Positions 1 to 8,422 of a DNA stretch of 64,000 nt are shown in pieces. The stretch is from Haloferax litoreum (GTDB lineage: Archaea; Halobacteriota; Halobacteria; Halobacteriales; Haloferacaceae). Both the position numbers and the translations under genes were made by a program. The stretch spans positions 1,240,001 through 1,304,000 of the forward strand of contig NZ_WKJO01000001.1 of assembly GCF_009674605.1 (NCBI RefSeq), read 5' to 3'. Each line of letters begins with the position of its first letter. Position 1 is the first letter of the stretch. A model generated the notes under the pieces. That model was given only the letters and a program-made list of their open reading frames with translations. It made no database searches and had not been told where the DNA came from.

Positions 1-1
1 C

Positions 2-445
2 GCCCGCGACGAACCGTGGGTGCACCTCGATTCGCCCGACGGCGACACCGACGCCGACTTGGACATCCTCGCTGCAGACGTGCTGGTCTCGCGCGGGTTC
101 TACCTCCTCGCTCGGACGGAAGCGGCCGACCACGCTGTCGAGACGGTTCGGGCCTTCGGACGCGACCAGACGCGCCTCCGCAGTGCCCCCGACACCGACC
201 GTGCTGTCCTCGACAGTAACCTCGAAGTCAACATCTGTACGTTGGCAGTCGTCGCCGGAACGACTGCAGTCGGGTCACCACCACCGACTGCGCTCGTCGA
301 ATACGCGGCCGGGTTGGCGAAGACACAGGATGGTGATTTGCCGCCTGCCGCAGAGACGGTCTCCGAATCGACCGTCGAGCGTATCGCGGCACTCTATCGA
401 GGCGGGTCCGGCGACGACCCGGTCACCTCGACAGCTGACCGATAA
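2..445 (+). CDS. C-terminal part of a haloarchaeal protein of unknown function (DUF7114-like), 5' end outside window
   Basis: The reading frame is open from the first complete codon of the window (A-R-D-E-P-W-V-H-L-D...) to TAA at 443-445, so the start lies upstream. The visible 147 residues are acidic, with an alanine-rich helical core (LAADVLVSRGFYLLARTEAA, then VRAFGRDQT) and no catalytic motif I recognise. The 'DVLVSRGFYLLARTEA' stretch matches my memory of an uncharacterised haloarchaeal family (DUF7114), possibly distantly related to polyprenyl synthetases; this is recollection, not a search result. Its start region at position 20 is only an internal GTG. A tRNA gene follows 78 bases downstream on the same strand. 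Confidence 0.75.
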   Translation, partial: ARDEPWVHLDSPDGDTDADLDILAADVLVSRGFYLLARTEAADHAVETVRAFGRDQTRLRSAPDTDRAVLDSNLEVNICTLAVVAGTTAVGSPPPTALVEYAAGLAKTQDGDLPPAAETVSESTVERIAALYRGGSGDDPVTSTADR

Positions 446-482
446 TCGACATACGCTACCATGGTTCCGGGGCGATTCAAAT

Positions 483-496
483 CGAAACCCCTAAAG
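483..496 (+). promoter_or_regulatory. Archaeal BRE/TATA-like promoter of tRNA-Thr
   Basis: A purine-rich CGAAAC element followed by CCTAAAG (490-496) lies about 28 bases before the first base of the tRNA. That is the usual distance of an archaeal TATA box to the start site. Confidence 0.5.
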
Positions 497-523
497 ACAA
501 ACCCGGACAACGAAGGAATGCGT

Positions 524-595
524 GCCTGGGTAGCTTAGCGGTAAAGCGCGTCCTTGGTAAGGACGAGAGCCCGGGTTCAAATCCCGGCCTAGGCT
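524..595 (+). tRNA. tRNA-Thr (anticodon GGT)
   Basis: The cloverleaf can be folded by eye. The acceptor arms are GCCTGGG (524-530) and CCTAGGC (588-594). The anticodon stem is CGTCC/GGACG with loop TTGGTAA, giving anticodon GGT. The T-arm is the classic CCGGGTTCAAATCCCGG, and the discriminator is T. There is no intron in the anticodon loop and no encoded CCA. The gene decodes ACC (and ACU) threonine codons. Its 3' end is repeated at 672-692, which marks it as a past integration or recombination target. Confidence 0.95.
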
Positions 596-648
596 TTCTG
601 CGAGGAACATCGTGACGAGCAGAAGCCGTAGCCGGATTTGAGCAGCGA

Positions 649-665
649 GCAAATCTCCGATTTGC
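649..665. repeat. Short palindrome of the AATC-NNN-GATT type
   Basis: GCAAATC, a 3-base loop and GATTTGC form a perfect 7-bp hairpin between the tRNA and the copy of its 3' end. The same AATC-NNN-GATT design recurs in the hairpin array at 15512-15716, so it appears to be a dispersed short palindrome family of this genome. Confidence 0.6.
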
Positions 666-671
666 GAGTGA

Positions 672-692
672 GTTCAAATCCCGGCCGAGGCT
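672..692 (+). repeat. Copy of the tRNA-Thr 3' end (att-like direct repeat)
   Basis: Twenty of 21 bases match the T-arm and acceptor 3' strand of tRNA-Thr (572-595 region): GTTCAAATCCCGGCC, one changed base, then AGGCT, also followed by a T-run. The spacing to the tRNA copy is 97 bases. Such direct repeats of a tRNA 3' end are the usual scars left by tyrosine-integrase elements. No integrase gene lies in between, so this would be an old attachment site or a deleted element. Confidence 0.65.
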
Positions 693-756
693 TTTTCTGA
701 AACTCACCATCGCGAGCTGTCGATGTCACTTATTCAGACAGCGAACACGCCCCAAA

Positions 757-987
757 TCAGAAGACGAGTGAGAGGCCGACGAGTCCTAACGAGATGAAAA
801 AGAGGCCGCCGAGGATTCCTGCGACACCGATTGCTCGATACGCGCGAATCGTCATTCGAGATGGGTTCGATGGGTTCAGCGGCATCAGAACCGCCATCGC
901 ACGAGAAGGGGTTCGAACGATGAAGACACCCGTCGCAGTTCCGATCAGTCCGAATACGATTGAGAGCAACGGGTAGACAGGATTCAT
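757..987 (-). CDS. Small two-helix membrane protein of unknown function
   Basis: The product is about 76 residues with two hydrophobic segments (LLSIVFGLIGTATGVFIV near the start and a GILGGLFFISLGLVGLSLVF tail) joined by a basic, proline-containing loop. I chose the ATG at 987 (MNPVYPLL...) because a TATA-like TTTTATGA sits about 27 bases upstream, as expected for a leaderless haloarchaeal mRNA. Upstream in-frame starts exist at 1014 (ATG) and 1023 (GTG). No family is recognised. The gene is divergent from the tRNA region and lies downstream of the Nudix-like gene on the same strand. Confidence 0.65.
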   Translation of the reverse strand: MNPVYPLLSIVFGLIGTATGVFIVRTPSRAMAVLMPLNPSNPSRMTIRAYRAIGVAGILGGLFFISLGLVGLSLVF

Positions 988-1040
988 CACTGCTATTTGT
1001 CGAACATGATTCATAAAATCCACTCACTCTGGGTGTTCCC

Positions 1041-1544
1041 TCACCCCACGAACAACCGAATATCGTCGGCGACGACGCCCTCACACCCCGCCGGAACCGC
1101 GTCGAACCAGCTGATATCTCGAACTGGTTCGCCACCGACGTTCGGGTCCGCCGCGACCGGTCGTCCCTCGACAGTCGTCGTCCGGTACACGATATTGTAG
1201 ACTGTCCGTTTCCGGTCTGTGCCGGCCTCGCAATAGTCGAGACGGCGGACACGCTCAGGTGCGTTGAGTTCGACACTGCTGCCGGTCAACTGCTCGACTC
1301 CGTTCTGGGCGCGAACACTCCAGTCGTCGTCGGCATCGATAGAGAAGGCGGCGAGGGTCCACCCGTGGGACCCGTCATCCACCAGTAACACCGACCCGGT
1401 ATCGTTGACGACGCCCACGACGAGGTGACTCGTAAGCCCCTCGCAGACGGAGTCGAACGCCGTCGGTTCGATGACGTGAGATTCCTCGTGGAACGTGACG
1501 TCGTCTCTGTCTCGGAGTCGCGCTAGGTCGGTGAGCGAACCCAT
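1041..1544 (-). CDS. Nudix-fold-like protein with degenerate Nudix box
   Basis: About 167 residues from the ATG at 1544 (MGSLTDLARL...). The pattern VVGVVNDTGSVLLVDDG...WTLAAFSI, a central helix containing NGVEQLTG, then YNIVYRTTTVEG and DISWFDAVP follows the strand-helix order of Nudix hydrolases. The metal-binding box GX5EX7REUXEEXGU is not intact, so hydrolase activity is doubtful; it may be a binding or regulatory member. An in-frame start at 1607 would add 21 residues that do not look conserved. Related haloarchaeal proteins are commonly labelled NUDIX family. Upstream lies an oppositely functioning dehydrogenase gene, 74 bases away on the same strand. Confidence 0.7.
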   Translation of the reverse strand: MGSLTDLARLRDRDDVTFHEESHVIEPTAFDSVCEGLTSHLVVGVVNDTGSVLLVDDGSHGWTLAAFSIDADDDWSVRAQNGVEQLTGSSVELNAPERVRRLDYCEAGTDRKRTVYNIVYRTTTVEGRPVAADPNVGGEPVRDISWFDAVPAGCEGVVADDIRLFVG

Positions 1545-1618
1545 CACGCACTCACTTCTCACTGGGCCGTCATAAATCAGAATCCCGTGTTCGGGCGCGG
1601 GTGCCACTCGGGTCGTCG

Positions 1619-2659
1619 CTACGGCGTAATCACCGCACGTCCTTCGATTTCGCCGTGTTCGAGATGTTCGGCGACGGTGTTCACTTCGTCGAGGCCGTAT
1701 CGAGTCGTTCTGAGTTCGACGTCGCCGCGTTCGACGAGGGCGACGAGTTCCTGTAGTTCGGTGTATTGGCCCACGAGCGTTCCACGGAACGAGAACTCGC
1801 CGTTGACGAGTGCTTGCGACGGTTCGTGGACGTGTCCACCGTACCCGATGATGTGGTGGTCGCCGCCGGCGGCGACGATATCAGGGGCGTACCCCGTCGT
1901 CTCGTCAGCGCCGACGAAGTCGAGTACCTGTGCCGCGCCGGTTCCATCGGTGAGTGCGTCGATTTCGGCCACTACGTCGTCCGTCGTCGGGTTAATCGTG
2001 TGATTCGCACCGAGGGCTGTCGCCAGGTCGAGAGCCTCGTCTTTCACGTCGACAGCGACGATATCCGGTGCGCTCATCGCGTCCACGCACTGGAGGCCGA
2101 TGTGACCGAGACCGCCGATGCCGATGACGACGGCGGTGTCACCCGGATTCAGTTCGTGAACGGCCTTTTTCGCGGCGTGGTAGGCGGTGATGCCGGCGTC
2201 GGCGTGGGGCGCGATATCTATCGGGTCGACGCCGTCCGGAAGCGGGATGACAGCGCGTTCGTTGGTCGAGAGGTACTCGGCGAACCCGCCGTCGGTCGTG
2301 AGACCGTTGAATTTGCTGTTCTCACAGTACATGTCTTCCCCCTGCCGGCACGGACGACAGATGCCGCACGTCTGGACCGGGTGACAGATTACTGGGTCGC
2401 CCTCTTCGACGAGTTGCACCTCGTCGCCCGTCTCGACGACGGTCCCCGCGTTCTCGTGACCCAGCGTCATCGGAAGCGGTTGGTCGACGTACTCCGCCCA
2501 CATTCCCTCGATGATGTGGTTGTCTGTCTGGCACCACCCCGCACCTTGCACTTCGACGACGACGCCGTTCGACGCCGAAACCGTCGGGCGCTCGATGTCG
2601 TCTATCTGGAGGGCGGTGCTCATCTCGTCGGTATACTCGTGGAGTCGTGCGGCTTGCAT
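1619..2659 (-). CDS. Zinc-dependent NAD(P) alcohol dehydrogenase (MDR family)
   Basis: 346 residues from the ATG at 2659 (MQAARLHEY...), typical of medium-chain dehydrogenases, which oxidise alcohols or reduce aldehydes in the cytoplasm. Visible signatures are the catalytic zinc site GWCQTDNH and GHENAG, the structural zinc set CGICRPCRQGEDMYC (C-x2-C-x2-C-x7-C), and the Rossmann motif GIGGLGHIGLQ. The latter is followed by VDV, whose aspartate favours NAD over NADP. The physiological substrate cannot be told from sequence. An in-frame earlier start at 2692 would overlap the AT-rich promoter and is less likely. Confidence 0.9.
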   Translation of the reverse strand: MQAARLHEYTDEMSTALQIDDIERPTVSASNGVVVEVQGAGWCQTDNHIIEGMWAEYVDQPLPMTLGHENAGTVVETGDEVQLVEEGDPVICHPVQTCGICRPCRQGEDMYCENSKFNGLTTDGGFAEYLSTNERAVIPLPDGVDPIDIAPHADAGITAYHAAKKAVHELNPGDTAVVIGIGGLGHIGLQCVDAMSAPDIVAVDVKDEALDLATALGANHTINPTTDDVVAEIDALTDGTGAAQVLDFVGADETTGYAPDIVAAGGDHHIIGYGGHVHEPSQALVNGEFSFRGTLVGQYTELQELVALVERGDVELRTTRYGLDEVNTVAEHLEHGEIEGRAVITP

Positions 2660-2798
2660 GGTAACACATGTCAAATCATCGCATAGATACAAAAATCCTC
2701 GTTGCTGTCAGATTCAGCGAGTATCGGCGGGAACGGCCAGAAAACGGGGTCAGTTTTTACTCGGGTCGGTTCCGTCCCAAACCGAGTCGGTGTCGCTC

Positions 2799-3629
2799 TC
2801 AGCCAGACAGCTGCTGTAATCGCGCGATGCGCTTTTCCATCGGCGGGTGTGAGGCGAATAGACGGGCGAGGATACCGTCGCGCTGACCGAAGATGCACAG
2901 TGCGCTCACGCTGTCGTTAATGGCGGTTCGTTCGACCTGTTCGTTCACGTGGCCAATCTTTGCGAGTGCGCTGGCGAGTGCCTCGGGGTTCCCAGTGTAC
3001 TGGGCGGCGTCTTCGTCGGCGGCGTACTCCCGAACGCGCGAGATGACGAGGACGAACACCGTGACGAGCAACTGCGCGATGATACTCGCAATCCACCCGA
3101 GAATCCACCCGACGATACCGCCGATGGCCTCGTTGACGACGAAGTAGACGCCCCACCCGAACAGCATGGCGATGCTCTGCCCGAGGACCATCGGAACCAC
3201 GTCACGGTTCTTGAGGTGGGTGAGTTCGTGTGCGATGACGCCTTTGAGTTCGTCGTCGTCGAGAATCTGCATGAGTTCCGTCCCGAGTACGACGACGCCG
3301 CTTCCCTGTCGACCGACGGCGAACGCGTTGGGTGCCCCCATCGGCGCGTACATCAGTTTCGGCTTCGTGATTCCCATCTCTGCGCTTAGCGACTCGACAG
3401 TCTGGTGAACGTCGGCGAACTCGTCTTCGGGGAGTTCCTCGGCGTCGATGCTTCGCAGTGCCAACCACTTCCCGAGTTTGTACTGGACACCGACGAACAA
3501 CACCGTGAGTACGACGACAGTGACGACAGACCCGAGTACCTCCCACACGGCCGTCGCCAAGAGCATGTAGAACGCGAACAGGACCGTCCCGGAGACGGCC
3601 ATCCGAAGCTTGAGTCCAGTATGCTTCAT
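2799..3629 (-). CDS. htpX: HtpX-type membrane zinc metalloprotease (peptidase M48)
   Basis: 276 residues from the ATG at 3629 (MKHTGLKLRM...). Two N-terminal membrane segments are followed by the soluble protease domain with the zinc motif HELTH and a downstream EYAADEDA (third zinc ligand), then further hydrophobic helices around LFGWGVYFVV and IIAQLLVTVFVLV. This layout is that of HtpX, an integral membrane protease that degrades damaged or misfolded membrane proteins under stress. A TATA-like TTAAG lies about 28 bases upstream, facing a divergent promoter for the MFS gene. The in-frame start at 3713 is discarded because it would run through that promoter region. Confidence 0.92.
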   Translation of the reverse strand: MKHTGLKLRMAVSGTVLFAFYMLLATAVWEVLGSVVTVVVLTVLFVGVQYKLGKWLALRSIDAEELPEDEFADVHQTVESLSAEMGITKPKLMYAPMGAPNAFAVGRQGSGVVVLGTELMQILDDDELKGVIAHELTHLKNRDVVPMVLGQSIAMLFGWGVYFVVNEAIGGIVGWILGWIASIIAQLLVTVFVLVISRVREYAADEDAAQYTGNPEALASALAKIGHVNEQVERTAINDSVSALCIFGQRDGILARLFASHPPMEKRIARLQQLSG

Positions 3630-3654
3630 ATCAGAACAGAACACAGTTCCACAT

Positions 3655-3718
3655 CTTAACATTTTGGGGTGTGGTAGCAACTGTGGTGTGCCTTGCCGTC
3701 CCGCGACAGACATTTACA
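3655..3718. promoter_or_regulatory. Divergent promoters of htpX and the MFS gene
   Basis: CTTAACA (3655-3661, read on the minus strand as TGTTAAG) lies about 28 bases before the htpX ATG. TTTACA (3713-3718) lies about 28 bases before the MFS ATG at 3741. Both spacings suit leaderless transcripts. Confidence 0.5.
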
Positions 3719-3740
3719 CACAGGGTATGTCACGGATGAT

Positions 3741-5066
3741 ATGGCACGGTTCTCGATTCGGGCACATCCGACGCGTTGGCGATGGGTGCTGTGGGCACTG
3801 CTCGCGGTCGGATTTCTTCTCGTCAGTTTCCACCGGGTGACCACTGCGGTCCTCGCGGACGACCTCTCGCGGGCATTCGACACGACCGGTGCAGAACTCG
3901 GGATGTTGCACGCCGCGTTCTTCTACATCTACGCTGCGCTACAGTTACCGTCGGGAATCTTGGTGGACCGGGTCGGGTCGCGCCGGGTCGCTGCCGCCGG
4001 CCTCGCCGTGATGTCCCTCGGCGTATTTGGGTTCGCGCTCGCACCGACCTACGCCCTCGCGTTCGCCTCGCGTGCGCTGTTGGGCCTCGGCGGGAGCGTC
4101 CTCTACACGGCGACGCTTCGGTTCCTCGCGAACTGGTATCGGCCGGACGAGTTCGCCACGATGACTGGGTGGACTATCGCCGCGGCGGGGATGGGCGGCG
4201 TCCTCGCGACAACGCCGTTGGCCATCGCCATCGACAGTACAGGCTGGCGGTCGGTGCTCCTCGCCGTCGGTGTCGGCGGTGTCGGACTCGCGGCTGTGAC
4301 GTTCTTCGTGGTCCGTGACCGCCCGACCGACGCAGGGTTCCAACCGCTCGACGGCGTCCAACCGCCGACGACCCGAATCGAGTTTTCGACCGTCGTCGAG
4401 AACACGAAGCGAGTGTTGAGCGAAGGCGAGACGTGGTTGATGGGGACGATGCTGTTTCTGGTGCTGGGGACGAACTTCACCGTCCTCGGTCTGTGGGGCG
4501 TCCCGTACATCTCTGACCTCTACGACGTGTCGGTCCGGACTGCCTCGCTGGTCGTCTTCGCCGGGAACGTCGCGTTCCTCATCGGGTCACCACTCATGGG
4601 GTCGTTGTCTGACCGACTGGGCCACCGAACCGAACTCATCCTCGGGTCCTGCGTGGTGTTCACGCTCGCGTACGGCCTCATCTTCCTCTTCGTGACCCCG
4701 CCGTTGCTCCTCGCCGGCGTGTTGCTCTTCGCGGCGCTCTTCGTCATGGGCGGCGCAGTCATCGCCTTCACCGTCGCCAAGGAGCGCCACGCCGCGTCGG
4801 CGAGCGCAACCGCGACGGGTGCGATAAACAGCATGGGATACTTCGGTGCCGCCGTCTTCCCGGCGGTGATGGGGTACGCGCTCGACGCCTATTGGACGGG
4901 CGAGACAGTCGCCGGCGCTCGGGTCTACACCCCCGCCGGCTACCGAGTCGCGTTCGGCATCGCCACCGCCGCGGGCGTCGTCGCCATCGTCTGTGCGTAC
5001 CTGCTCCACCGCCGTGAGTCCCGCGTCGAGGTATCCGCGTCCGGCCACCCCGAACCGACCGACTGA
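3741..5066 (+). CDS. Major facilitator superfamily transporter
   Basis: 441 residues from the ATG at 3741 (MARFSIRAHP...), with about twelve hydrophobic segments in two halves. The loop between helices 2 and 3 carries the MFS-type GILVDRVGSRR (GxxxDRxGxRR), and the equivalent in the second half is LMGSLSDRLGHR. These define a secondary carrier of the MFS, similar to the nitrate/nitrite-oxalate-formate branch in general look (GLGGSVLYTATLRFLANWY). Substrate and direction cannot be assigned. The gene stands alone, convergent with the methylase gene at 5095. Confidence 0.88.
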   Translation: MARFSIRAHPTRWRWVLWALLAVGFLLVSFHRVTTAVLADDLSRAFDTTGAELGMLHAAFFYIYAALQLPSGILVDRVGSRRVAAAGLAVMSLGVFGFALAPTYALAFASRALLGLGGSVLYTATLRFLANWYRPDEFATMTGWTIAAAGMGGVLATTPLAIAIDSTGWRSVLLAVGVGGVGLAAVTFFVVRDRPTDAGFQPLDGVQPPTTRIEFSTVVENTKRVLSEGETWLMGTMLFLVLGTNFTVLGLWGVPYISDLYDVSVRTASLVVFAGNVAFLIGSPLMGSLSDRLGHRTELILGSCVVFTLAYGLIFLFVTPPLLLAGVLLFAALFVMGGAVIAFTVAKERHAASASATATGAINSMGYFGAAVFPAVMGYALDAYWTGETVAGARVYTPAGYRVAFGIATAAGVVAIVCAYLLHRRESRVEVSASGHPEPTD

Positions 5067-5094
5067 GGTGACCTGCCGATACTGGCGTGGGCGA

Positions 5095-8000
5095 CTATTC
5101 GTCTCTCGCTGCCGTCTGTAGCCGACTGAGTCTCGAAATCGTCTCTTCTGCGACCATCTCACGGACGTCCAAGACGTCGAGGACGGCCCGTGCTTCCGCC
5201 GGTGTGAGGCCGTAGAGGTCGAAAACGGCCGCATCGAGTTCCATCTGTGCGTCCGATAGCGCCGCCTCGATGCGGACGATATCCGTCGGTGGCGTGTCCG
5301 AGTCGGCATCGCTTCCGACGACGTCGCTCACTTCGCGCTGAACCTCGCGGATGAGTCTAACTACCGGTTCGACAGACGCCTCACCAGTGCCGCACACGAC
5401 GGTTTTCTCCAACACGTGCCGCAAGTGGTCGACGTTCACCCGCGAGTCGAGTAACGCCGCCACCGAGAGCGACACCAACTGGAGTTGTTCGCGGGTTCGA
5501 AACCCGACGCTGAGCAACGCCGTCTCGACGCCGTCGTCGATGCCGTAGAGGACGCCCGACGGCCTCTCGGTGTCGCCGACGAATTCGAACGCCGAATACT
5601 CCCGTTCGAGTACGTCACTGTCGCCGTCTGGGTCAATCGAACAGTCGACAACCCACGCTTCGGACCTCTCTTCGGTGTCGTCTGCCGAGTGGTCTACTCC
5701 GAGAATTGACGCGAGCGTTCGGTCCGCAGTTGTCTGTGCCTCGACGCGACGCTCCCACGCCCGTCGGAAGTGGAACCGGCGCGCAGAGAGTACTTCGAGG
5801 CGTTCGACGAGCGGTGTGAGTTCTGTCGTCCCCTCGATGGCGAGGCCACGAAGTTGCGTCAGCGACACGCGCGGGAAGAGGTGTTGGCCCATCTTCTCAC
5901 CGGTGACGAGCGACTGGAGGTACGCGACGCGACTATTCAGCACGCCGAGGAGGTGCTGGTAGTCGTAGTCGTCGTCGGTCAGGACGACCGAAATCACTGA
6001 CTTGGGAAAGAGTCTCGTCGTCGTCGAGCGAGCGCCTATCAATCCGGTCTCTCGTTTCGAGGGCACCTCGCGTAACAGGACCTTTTCGCCGTCGAGAAAT
6101 CGTTTCGGGGGAATTCGGAAGAACTCGGCAGACGTATCGACGTACTGCGTCGGCGACGAGTCGAGGTGGAACCGCCCGAGCGACGCAGCACGCGTGTCTG
6201 GCACGTGCGCATCGTGTTCGTTCTCGTCGGAGTGGAACACCTCGTTCTCGATTTCCGCGGGAGTGTGGATGCTCCGGTGATAGAGTTGGTAACCAACGGT
6301 CAGGTCGGCGATATCGGCCAGCGTGGTCGCGTTCGCGGTCATCTTCGCGGTAATCGCGTATTCTTCTGCACCCACGTAGGGGTTGACGTGGTACGCCGGC
6401 GGTTCGATACTCGACGGCGGGACGGTCCGAACTGGTTGGAACTCACCATCTGTCGTGAGTTCGCCGACGGTGATTCCGCCCCGGTCGAAGTCGTCGTCGC
6501 TCGACTCGACGACTGTCGGCGGTCCCTGTTTGTCGACGACGACTGCGATACTGTTCTGGCCAACGTCGGTGAACGCCGAGTCTGGCACGAACGCAATCGT
6601 CGTGAGTCGCGCACTGCGTAACAGGACGCGCCGAAGGTTCCTCGCACCGGGTATCGAGAGCCACGTATTCGGCGTCACCATGCCCACGCACCCATTCGTC
6701 GCCGTGAAGGACCGTTCGAGGAAGTACCGATAGAGGTCCGGTTGGCCCGATTGGTACTCGTAGCGCTCAGTCAGGAAGCGCGTGACGTGTTCGCTCCCGT
6801 GCGTCACCCACGGCGGGTTGCCGACGATGCAGTCGAATCCGCCGCTATCCCGATACACGTGCCAGAACTGGAGCGGCCAGTGGAACGGCGTCGTCTCGTC
6901 GAGAAGTGCCACCGTCGCCTGCGAGTCTTCGACGGACGCTTCGAACACCGCGTCGAGTTCTGGCCGAATCTGTCTCAGTACGTCCACCGCTCGTCTGAGT
7001 GACTCTCGCTCTCGCGGGTCGTCGAGGGCGGCAACACGGGCGTGTGAGATTGCTCGCATCTCCGCGTCGTACTGCGCGTGGAGCACGTCCTGTACCCGCT
7101 CATCGGGGAGTCCGACGAGTGAATCACCACACCCGAAGTTCATCTCGAACTCGGGCCAGTCGCACCCGCCGACGGACGTCTCGCCTGATTCTGTGGTCTC
7201 GGAGTGACGGCGGGTTTCGACGCCACAGTCGAACTCGGGGTCACGGCCGACGGCGGCGAGCCAGACGTTGAGTTTCGCGATTTCGAGGGCCTTGCTATCG
7301 AGGTCGACTGCGTGAACGTGCCGGAGTACGAGTGTGGCGGCGAACTCCCGTTCTCGAAGACGGAGTTCACCTCGTTCGTCTTCTGTGTACCCGAGTGTCC
7401 GCAGGAGCGTTTCGATGCGCTCGATTTCACCTTCTGACGGGTTCTCGCCTGTCTCTTCCCCTTCGGACTGCCGACGCGGGTGTCGTGCGGCGTCGAGGCA
7501 CTCGAACAGTCGGTCGTACTCGTCACGGATGGCGTCGAACGCTGCGACGAGAAACGACCCGGTCCCACAGGCGGGGTCGAGGACGGTGAACTCGGTGAAC
7601 TCCGTCGCGGCGGCGGCGGCGGCGTCCCACCGCCCTGTCTCGACTGCGTGTTCGAACCGGGCCGCGACAGTTTCTAACTCGACGCCGACGGTGTCTGTGA
7701 CGAGCGACCTGGAGACGTACCCTGGCGTGTAGTAGATTCCACGCCCCGTTCGGCCGTCGGCGAGATACGTCTCGTATATTCGGCCGAAGACGTCCTCGTC
7801 GAGTTGCGCGAAATCGACGTCGGCCACCCCTGTCTTCTCGTCCTGACTGTCGTCTGCGGCGACGCCCACGACTGCAGCGACGTTCCCCGCAACCGTCTCG
7901 GCGTCCGGTTCCGACTGTTCGACCGTCGGGTAGACATCCCGTGTGAACAGGTCGACGTCACAGTACGCGGTGACGTGCTCGCTCACGTCTGTGAAAAAGG

Positions 8001-8238
8001 AATCCAGCATTGCGTGTCTGCTGTCGTGGCCGTGGCCCCGTTCGTGTTCGGTCCACGTCTTCTGAAGCCAATCAGCCTCGATGACGCCGTAGTCCGCGAG
8101 GGTCTGGACGAAGACGAGTTTGGTGAGGAGTGTGACCACGCTCTCGGTGTGGTGCTCGTCGGTCTCGCCTTCGACGAACTCCACGTCGTCGAACGCCGCC
8201 ACCCACTCGTCGAACCGCTGGAAGAACGTGTCGCTCAC
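5095..8238 (-). CDS. Eco57I-type N6-adenine DNA methyltransferase (orphan, no clear nuclease domain)
   Basis: 1047 residues. The methylase core has motif I DPACGTGSF (about residues 221-229), an FGRIYETYL / YYTP block before it (151-172), and the catalytic motif IV NPPW (474-477). These are the marks of gamma-class adenine methylases of the Eco57I/type IIG kind. The C-terminal half (about 560-1047) looks like a target-recognition and helical spacer region. I see no PD-(D/E)xK nuclease at the N-terminus and no restriction gene nearby, so it may be a solitary methylase or a BREX/PglX-like relative without its partners. GTG start at 8238; a small ORF overlaps it (GTGA). Confidence 0.88.
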   Translation of the reverse strand: MSDTFFQRFDEWVAAFDDVEFVEGETDEHHTESVVTLLTKLVFVQTLADYGVIEADWLQKTWTEHERGHGHDSRHAMLDSFFTDVSEHVTAYCDVDLFTRDVYPTVEQSEPDAETVAGNVAAVVGVAADDSQDEKTGVADVDFAQLDEDVFGRIYETYLADGRTGRGIYYTPGYVSRSLVTDTVGVELETVAARFEHAVETGRWDAAAAAATEFTEFTVLDPACGTGSFLVAAFDAIRDEYDRLFECLDAARHPRRQSEGEETGENPSEGEIERIETLLRTLGYTEDERGELRLREREFAATLVLRHVHAVDLDSKALEIAKLNVWLAAVGRDPEFDCGVETRRHSETTESGETSVGGCDWPEFEMNFGCGDSLVGLPDERVQDVLHAQYDAEMRAISHARVAALDDPRERESLRRAVDVLRQIRPELDAVFEASVEDSQATVALLDETTPFHWPLQFWHVYRDSGGFDCIVGNPPWVTHGSEHVTRFLTERYEYQSGQPDLYRYFLERSFTATNGCVGMVTPNTWLSIPGARNLRRVLLRSARLTTIAFVPDSAFTDVGQNSIAVVVDKQGPPTVVESSDDDFDRGGITVGELTTDGEFQPVRTVPPSSIEPPAYHVNPYVGAEEYAITAKMTANATTLADIADLTVGYQLYHRSIHTPAEIENEVFHSDENEHDAHVPDTRAASLGRFHLDSSPTQYVDTSAEFFRIPPKRFLDGEKVLLREVPSKRETGLIGARSTTTRLFPKSVISVVLTDDDYDYQHLLGVLNSRVAYLQSLVTGEKMGQHLFPRVSLTQLRGLAIEGTTELTPLVERLEVLSARRFHFRRAWERRVEAQTTADRTLASILGVDHSADDTEERSEAWVVDCSIDPDGDSDVLEREYSAFEFVGDTERPSGVLYGIDDGVETALLSVGFRTREQLQLVSLSVAALLDSRVNVDHLRHVLEKTVVCGTGEASVEPVVRLIREVQREVSDVVGSDADSDTPPTDIVRIEAALSDAQMELDAAVFDLYGLTPAEARAVLDVLDVREMVAEETISRLSRLQTAARDE

Positions 8239-8345
8239 GGCGCGCCGACCCCGCAGCGACCACGTGGTTCGTCCTCGGTGTGCGGTCTCTCATCGAGACT
8301 CGATGCACCTCTGTGGAGGTGGCCGACGCCGAAGGACGAGGACAT
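8235..8345 (-). CDS. Possible 36-residue leader peptide overlapping the methylase start
   Basis: An ORF from ATG 8345 (MSSSFGVGHLHRG...) to a TGA at 8235-8237 that overlaps the GTG start of the methylase (GTGA). A TATA-like GATTAATC at 8370-8377 is 25-32 bases upstream of this ATG, so a leaderless transcript would begin here rather than at the methylase start. The peptide resembles no known protein. It could couple or attenuate methylase translation, or be a chance ORF. Confidence 0.35.
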   Translation of the reverse strand: MSSSFGVGHLHRGASSLDERPHTEDEPRGRCGVGAP

Positions 8346-8369
8346 GACACACACCTCTGCCGCCCGAGT

Positions 8370-8377
8370 GATTAATC
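8370..8377 (-). promoter_or_regulatory. TATA-like box upstream of the methylase transcript
   Basis: GATTAATC in otherwise GC-rich sequence, placed to initiate transcription near 8345, about 107 bases before the annotated methylase start. Confidence 0.45.
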
Positions 8378-8422
8378 GCCCGGTCGGTAAACGAGGCGCA
8401 CAGGCGGGGCTGTGACCCCGAT

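Noticed and set aside
477-710. Minus-strand frame of 77 codons across tRNA-Thr
   Set aside because: It reads through the tRNA and its copied 3' end; the 'PGFEPGLSSLP' type of product is a well-known artefact of reverse-reading tRNA genes.
1766-2686. 306-codon plus-strand frame opposite the alcohol dehydrogenase
   Set aside because: The opposite strand carries a complete zinc dehydrogenase with all motifs; the plus-strand product is a shadow caused by GC-rich codon bias.
5095-8238. Complete type IIG restriction-modification enzyme
   Set aside because: Methylase motifs are clear, but no PD-(D/E)xK site could be found at the N-terminus; therefore only a methylase call is made.
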